This document shows, in pieces, positions 58,029 to 64,000 of a DNA stretch of 64,000 nt. The position numbers and the translations under genes were made by a program. The number at the start of each line of letters is the position of its first letter. Within the stretch, counting starts at the first letter, position 1. Source of the stretch: Athripsodes cinereus (taxonomy: Eukaryota > Arthropoda > Insecta > Trichoptera > Leptoceridae); NCBI GenBank assembly GCA_947579605.1, contig OX388309.1, positions 19,473,071 through 19,537,070 on the forward strand, in the 5' to 3' direction. Under the pieces are notes generated by a model that saw only the letters and a program-made list of their open reading frames with translations, did no database searches and had not been told where the DNA came from.

Positions 58029-59639
58029 TTAGGTTTTATTAAAAGCAGGAATCAATAGTTACAATCTGTAGTTTAAACTTTCACATCTTTTATTGCATGT
58101 CATGCATGCATTAATGTAAAGTATTACATTTTATTTTTTATCAATTCTTACTCCAAATACGGACATAATGTTTCAATTAATTTATAGTAATAAGAAATAT
58201 TTATTATGTTAAAATTATAAGTCGTTAATTTTATACAAGAAAAGAATAATCAAAGAAAAAAAATATTTCTTAGGTGCTGCTCATTATAGCAGGCAAATAG
58301 GGTGACTGCCGGGAGTCCCGTGCAAGATATATAATTTTCAAAGCTGAAAAACAAATTCGAAAAAATAGAAATTCGACATTTTTCGATTTCAATATATTGT
58401 TTTCAAATATTTTTTTTAAGACTCCTATACGCTCCCCTACATTTCTTTATATCTCCCACGATAGGAGCCCCATAATTTTCATTCACTCTGTGTTCCACAA
58501 AAGCCAACACCGCCAATGATTTTACATAAAGACATTTTTTTTTATTACTTATGTCTCCTTTTTCAGTAAACACTAAGAGTACTTTTGATTAGCTACCTTC
58601 TCGGAATTATTATGATTACATGAAAACACTCAGATTAATAATATCTCATTTTATAACTTTCAACAAATTTAATATTTAAGAAACGACAAAAAGCTCTTGA
58701 TGAAAAAGCTTCTGAAAATTCATAATATAAATTTTTTCGATAAGGTTTAAAGCACATTTTACTATAAATTTTCATTTGTACGGTATGGTATTTGAATAAA
58801 AACTTGTAGTCAAAATTGCCTTTAAATTTTAAATAGAGTTTTCGAAAATATTTACAAAAAAAAAACAACACTGACAACTCCCTATATTCCTTTCGGTCCT
58901 CAGGGTGGTGCTCTATAAAAAAATTGTTTTTATTGCTCAACTGTCTTTTTTAACAACGTTGTTTTAGGTATATGCTGTGGCCGTACTGTTCCTAACTTTA
59001 TTTAGTTTCAAAAGTCTGAGAGATTTATTTTTACCAACTGCTTTGTTTGAATACTGCTGCACGTGGTTGAATCTTTTTGTTTAGATGTTTAATAGGTACG
59101 TATATAATTTTGTGTTGGTGATAGTCTTGTATAGTATAAAGAATCTGTACCTAAAGTGTGTTTATAATAGGAACCTAGTTATGTTGTGTATGGTATTTGT
59201 ATGGAGCGTGCAGAGGAGAAACTACGTGGAGATAAATGTGGGTACTGCGGACAATTGCCGCAATGCGCTATGTATGGGACATGCAAGCTGTAACGCACCA
59301 CACATCCCTTCCTTCAGGGTATTTCAAAGATATTTATACCGTCTGCATATTTCCAAACTTTTCCAATACTACATATTTACATTTTTAACAATCGCTATTT
59401 AAAAGGAACATTAATACCTCCAGAGAAACTGCTTATAACTAACTTTAATAGAAATCTGTGAAGTATGATTGTTTCCACTGCCTTAAGATCTAACGCAATT
59501 CTTTCAAAAACATCAGAATTCATATTCATGTTGTGTGAACAATATTATTCGTAATACACACATTATAAAGATATCCTCTGAACATCAGATATTTGTTTGT
59601 TTTGTAGCACGAAAAAGTTCTCCAAAGCATATTTATATA
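58029..59639. other. AT-rich DNA, no gene seen
   Basis: No supported gene. The frame at 59085-59402 contains a GC-richer middle (ADNCRNALCMGHASCNAPHI) but is otherwise hydrophobic and unrecognised. Confidence 0.5.
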
Positions 59640-59873
59640 TGGCGGCCGGTGTGACGTGGAGGTTACGCTCATGCCTTTGAGTCACGAGGTCCCGGGTTCG
59701 ATTCCCGGCCAGGGCAAAGTGAAGAATGACCTTTTTCAAATTGTCTTGGGTCTGGGTGTTACATGTAGGTATATGTGTGTATCGTCGCGTTAGTACCCAT
59801 AATACAAGATTCATCTTAGTTTGGGACTAGCTCGATCTGTGTGAGTTGTCTATGTATGTTATGTTATGTTATA
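59640..59873 (+). mobile_element. tRNA-derived SINE (family B)
   Basis: Starts GGCGGCCGGTGTGACGTGGA; tRNA-like head with GAGTCACGAGGTCCCGGGTT and a perfect B box GGTTCGATTCC (59695-59705), flanked by CCGGG and CCCGG that form the T-arm-like stem. The body has GTCTTGGGTCTGGGTG and TTAGTACCCATAATACAAG; the tail is a (TATGT)n-type repeat (59852-59873). It matches 30724-30958 and abuts the LINE 3' end at 59874, a possible hot spot. The minus frame at 59563-59814 is antisense. Confidence 0.9.
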
Positions 59874-59990
59874 TTCTTTTTACACATCATCATTATGTAA
59901 CAGTATTAACAAAACAACACAAAATTTAAATTATGAAATGAAATGAAATTTCTTCCATCTAACCATATTAAATTTTGCCAAAAGGAATTT
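59874..59990 (-). mobile_element. LINE 3' end (TGATGATGTGC family)
   Basis: Minus-strand match to 44051-44195: ACTGTTACATAATGATGATG, TGTAAAAAGAAT at the end, with the flanking TTCTTCCATCTAACCA shared on the plus strand. ATGAAATGAAATGAAAT near 59935-59955 is a small local expansion absent from the other copy. Confidence 0.55.
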
Positions 59991-60399
59991 TATTGTAGTC
60001 TGATGTATCACTTTATATTGATCGGATGAACATTTTATATTTATATTATAATTAAAAATATTAAAATTATAACTGTTTGTTTTTCTTTCGACATATAATC
60101 GTTATAAGATTGCAATAGGTGGAAATCATCCAAATTTAGATGCATTGCCAATATTAAAGAAAAGTATTCGCATTTATGATTTTTAGAAATTGAAGTTGAA
60201 TAATAGAAACATTCTTTAGATAGCATAATCCGTATTTTGTTTTTTTTTTTAAACAGTAAACTCACTAAACAATTTTGTTCACTTAGTCTTAATTAACTCG
60301 TTCACCTGAATTTCATTTTATTTATTAATTTAAAAGCATGTTGTGGTGATTGTATATTTGTATTTGTTCTTAACTTTGATGATTTTTTGAAACCCTTCT
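59991..60399. other. AT-rich DNA, nothing recognised
   Basis: No supported gene, RNA or repeat seen. Confidence 0.5.
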
Positions 60400-60479
60400 G
60401 GTAAATTTAGGATCTTCACTGGTCCACCTTTTGATTTTGTAAATTGTTATCATGTACTATAATCGACTGTCTGATCCTG

Positions 60480-60548
<69 letters not shown>
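60400..60548 (+). mobile_element. retroposon 3' end with 66-A tail
   Basis: GGTAAATTTAGGATCTTCAC, TGGTCCACCTTTTGATTTTG and GACTGTCTGATCCTGTAT run into 66 uninterrupted A (60483-60548). The body does not match the family A SINE or any other copy in this window. It may be a different SINE, a LINE end or a processed transcript. The left edge is unknown. Confidence 0.5.
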
Positions 60549-60549
<1 letters not shown>

Positions 60550-62372
60550 AAACATGGAATGACTCTCCTGAACTCTTCTCCAGAGAATATGAATAACCCA
60601 GTAGTGACTTTAGCTTTTTTTTGTGAGAAACATTAAGTTTACAAATCATTGCGAGATTATTATGATTACAAGGTCACAATTGAAAACCCCTGAATACAAG
60701 TTTAGAAGTCGTTTACTGCTTAAAATTGCCTTGCATTTAAGCACATCTTGAAATATCATATTACCTTTTGCCTGCCTATAGAGGAATTACAAAACTCCAC
60801 GTAGTAAAAGCAACGAAGAATATTGCCAACATTTACAAAAATAGGTATATTACATTTTGCGAAAGAGTATAGGATAGATTATTACCTACATTACTGATAT
60901 TACGTTTAGTGACAATAAGACTCATGTGATGAGAAGTATGAAGGCTTAAGCTGTTTCCGCGTAAAACACATAGGTTGGTATTAAGCAAGTCGTAAACAAT
61001 TCATCTACATCAAAACTTTTCTCATCGAGACAACTTGCTTTTATATTTTCAACTCTTAATACTTTCGTTTCACTTCGGGAAGGATTATTTTGTATAAAAC
61101 CTGTTGACATTTTTCTATACCTATATGTACTAGGAATCATTCAAAACATAGACCACGTGTTAGCACAGTTATATTACATCTATAGATTTAATATACCTAA
61201 GTTTTGAAATAGGTATCCTTCTAAATCTAATCGCATTTTTACTGTTGTATGTGACGCATATTCGTAGACAATTGGCAAATTACAGCGAAGATTTCTTAAA
61301 TAAAAAAAAAGTGGAAAGCCACATTTAATCACACAACCAAATTAAATTATCTGACGACCTAGTCAAGTTTGTTTGTGTCCCAACCTTTTTTTGACAATTA
61401 AACTCATCAGTTGAAATACTAAGAATATTACTAAAAAATATTATGTAATCTAATTAAGCAGTAAAAAAATAATTCGTGAAACTAAGTGTATTCAAAGTTA
61501 CTACGCATTAGTATAGGAAACTTACATAAAGTATGATAAACTACAAAACTACTTAATTCGTTACACAGAAACTGTTTAAGTTTATTGAAGTGATAGACTA
61601 GAGTAAGCTTAACATAAGACTTTAAATATAGGTAATAGTTCTATAGATACATCATAGCGAATTGTAGTACTGCATACGATGCAAACCTTCATAGCCAAAT
61701 TACTGTTACCTACTATATAATACAAATGAGTGTAGGTACCTCTAAAGTTCGTGTATGTATTGATATCATAGACTACTCTGGTTTAACTCTTGTTACAAAC
61801 TTCCTCGTTAGAACATCAAATAAACACCTGGAGAAAGATATGTATGTACCTACACCTACACACTTACATTATATTCTACATTTGAATGTGTCTCATGGAT
61901 ACGAATATATTACATAACTATTTGAGGTGTAAAATTAGCTTAAAATTTATTACACTACAAAATATGACAAGTCCATATTTCATACAATTATTTTTCTTTA
62001 TTTCATTCTAATTATCCCTTTTTATTTAACATCAAATAAAAATCATAACGTCACTCGATATATTATTATTCTGATTAAAGATGCTAAACTTATTTAAAAA
62101 TATATGTATACGAGAAATATTTGAAAAGTTTCTAGCCTCCTTGACTTGTACATCTTGTGGTAAATGTAGAATTATTTTTCAAAAATGGAAAGTCCCGGCA
62201 TAATATGCCACATATTAAGTAAACCATACGAATTTCAAATCATTCTGACTATCACTTTATCCACAACACTCTTCCAGTGACTGACGTTGACTATGAATAA
62301 TGAAAAAAATTGAGTATCGTACAAAGATTAAATGCATTTATTTGATAGAGCAAAAGACTCAGGAAATAAGAA
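60549..62372. other. AT-rich DNA, no gene seen
   Basis: No supported gene; frames at 60946-61140 (minus) and 61726-61917 (plus) are unrecognised. Confidence 0.5.
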
Positions 62373-62597
62373 ATGAATAAGGCTCTGTATGCCTACTCTT
62401 CATTTTTAATGAAAAAAATTTGGGTGGCCGAGTATAAAAATGTCCAAACGAATATTTTAAATGAAGAACGTTCCAAGTGTTTGAAAATCACTGCAGCTAA
62501 TATAGTGCATCAAAATATAAACAACGGTCGTTATTTGTCTACTAGGGAAATAACCGAGGTTTGTAGAACATCACCTGCATGGACTACCAAGATATGA
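62373..62597 (+). CDS. weak candidate coding relic, 74 residues
   Basis: I do not recognise it. The frame includes WVAEYKNVQTNILNEERSKC, LKITAANIVHQNINNGRYLS and TREITEVCRTSPAWTTKI, a balanced, charged and helix-compatible composition unlike the chance frames around it. No signal peptide, metal-binding pattern or membrane segment is visible. It starts at the first ATG and stops at TGA; there are no neighbours. It could be an exon or a decayed transposon protein fragment. Confidence 0.2.
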   Translation: MNKALYAYSSFLMKKIWVAEYKNVQTNILNEERSKCLKITAANIVHQNINNGRYLSTREITEVCRTSPAWTTKI

Positions 62598-62894
62598 AAT
62601 AAAAATATATTATTCCTCGAAGAAACCTTGAACCGATTATATCTAATTGCTGAGAGGCTAGGGCGAAAACAAAATAATACATATATATTGAAGGTTATAA
62701 ACTTATCAAATAGCCCTTGTTTATAATAAATGATTTTTTTTATGAAAATACATTTCAAAAAGAATTATCTATGAAAAAGTATTGAAAGTAGTTGACACAT
62801 TTTATGCGATGTTATATTATTTCAATAATATTACCATTACTAATTTACACATTAGGTACTTCTATAAATTTCATAATATTGTTTTAATTTTAAG

Positions 62895-63050
62895 ATTTTC
62901 ACATATTCATTTATTCATTCTTTACTGTACATTGACTACAAATAATTTTATAAAAAATACAGTAGTTTTAAAAACAATCAATATACGAAGCACGATTACG
63001 TCGCAAAGACGCTATCTCCTCCAACCAACTCGAAATTGTTAGTAATAAAT
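62895..63050 (-). mobile_element. LINE 3' end
   Basis: On the minus strand: GAGTTGGTTGGAGGAGATAG, CGTCTTTGCGACGTAATCGT, then TATTTTTTATAAAATTATTT, AGTCAATGTACAGTAAAGAA and TGAATAAATGAATA. The GGAGGAGATAGC...GCGACGTAATCG block just before an AT-rich tail is a layout I associate with lepidopteran LINE/SINE ends, and the tail matches 40735-40800 and 49370-49425. Confidence 0.6.
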
Positions 63051-63474
63051 AGTCAGACCATAGTTATGTTATTGAATTATCTTTATATAAAATAATATTT
63101 GAGTCAGCATTTCGCTGCTACAAAGGTGGTTGATGCATATTACACGTTTTACGAGGGATCAGAGTTTAAGCATTGTTTACGATGCACTTATGGAGGATGC
63201 ATCATACATATTATTACTGTATAGAGTACAAGTACAACGTAAGCATCATATGAAGTGTATATGATAGATACCTATTACTTTACATATAGAATCAAATGAC
63301 ACATACCTATGTGAAATAATACGGCGAAAGTATTAATGTTTAGAACAAAAGAGGGCTAGACAATCCCAAATCATATGGTTTGAATATTGGATCAAATCTT
63401 TAAATATGAATTTATATTACATATGTACATTATTGTACATACATACATACATTTTCTTCTCCTTGTCCTTGTTA
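63051..63474. other. AT-rich DNA, nothing recognised
   Basis: No supported gene or repeat. Confidence 0.5.
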
Positions 63475-63605
63475 GGTCGGGGGCCCATTGCGCCTAGGTA
63501 CCTCCTCCAGAGATCCCTTGTCCATTTCTGCTTCCAGGACCTCTGGCCAACTAAGCCTTTCAACAGACAGGTTCGACACCTGCCTTTGCCAGCTTCTTTT
63601 AGGTA
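63475..63605 (-). repeat. dispersed repeat family W, best copy
   Basis: On the minus strand: GGCAAAGGCAGGTGTCGAAC, TTGGCCAGAGGTCCTGGAAG, GACAAGGGATCTCTGGAGGA and GGTACCTAGGCGCAATGGGC. The minus frame translates to RTCLLKGLVGQRSWKQKWTR then DLWRRYLGAMGPRPN, which could be the end of a LINE protein, but I cannot assign a clade. Related to 44725-44805 and 49505-49600. Confidence 0.5.
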
Positions 63606-64000
63606 TGTATATTCAGTTAATAAATTCATGTTAATATTTTTATTGAATTAAATCCATAGATGTACATCCTGAAAACTAAAAATTTAATATCAATTTTATC
63701 GTTCTTATTTTTAGTCGTCCAAATGCCGGTTGCACCCAATGAGATTTATTCACATCACAGAAAAAATTAAAATGGACCTATATTTTGCATAGTACATGGA
63801 TAATATTATGTAAATCTATATTCTAGTTAGATAAATTGGACAGAGTAATATTTTTGTACTCGATAGGAAAAATGTTCCCATTCTCTGTTGGGTGAACATA
63901 GAATATGGATAGTGTAAGTATAGATAGACATCTACCGGAAGGCCTCATACGTATACATGGAATATTAATGGCGACATGGGAGTATGATCCATAATAAATA
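63606..64000. other. AT-rich DNA, nothing recognised
   Basis: No supported gene, RNA or repeat to the window edge. Confidence 0.5.

Noticed and set aside
59640..59720. Functional tRNA gene
   Set aside because: The head has a good B box and T-arm-like stem, but an acceptor stem and anticodon arm do not close properly, and the sequence continues as a SINE body found again at 30724-30958.

Overview
This is an AT-rich stretch of eukaryotic, most likely insect, nuclear DNA. Support for that: no bacterial-style gene packing, no convincing intact protein gene in 64 kb, many strings of the TAGGTACCTACC type, and dozens of decayed retroelement and DNA-transposon copies. The repeats (RTE-type LINE ends with ATG-trinucleotide tails, LINE ends with AATA tails, tRNA-derived SINEs, AT-rich MITEs, Penelope-like palindromes) fit Lepidoptera best, with Hemiptera an alternative. 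The species cannot be named from the sequence alone. The window is read as intergenic or intronic DNA; almost every open frame is short, rich in F/Y/I/L/K/N and looks like chance.

Layout. 1-8.2 kb: mostly featureless AT-rich DNA with one weak open frame (1629-1892). 8.2-9.0 kb: an RTE-type LINE fragment split by a tRNA-derived SINE. 9.6-12.5 kb: a hammerhead-like module, a TA-flanked MITE (11043-11299) and a near-perfect palindrome (12275-12510). 13.2-19.7 kb: copies of a dispersed SINE-like family with a (GTA)n tail (one with a 34-bp triplication), an RTE end with a clear 8-bp target duplication, a diverged SINE, and a LINE relic. 21-31 kb: LINE ends, SINE-like fragments, and a second tRNA-derived SINE. 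32.8-38.2 kb: a full SINE with a 76-A tail, a 576-bp MITE built of nested palindromes, and two SINE-like copies side by side. 39.1-41.7 kb: a 2.5-kb element with 37-bp terminal inverted repeats, repeated subterminal motifs and several nested insertions. 44-64 kb: more LINE/SINE ends, another palindrome (57834-58028), poly-A tracts of 80 and 66 bases, and a GC-richer block (55687-55920) that could be an exon.

No genes can be seen working together. The internal logic is that of mobile elements: SINEs share 3' tails with LINEs, non-autonomous DNA elements share subterminal motifs, and five dispersed sites carry the same CTGANGA-hairpin-GAAA architecture. That recurring ribozyme-like module and the 39122-41665 element are the most interesting items. 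All coordinates of repeat edges are estimates made by eye from pairwise comparison inside this window.
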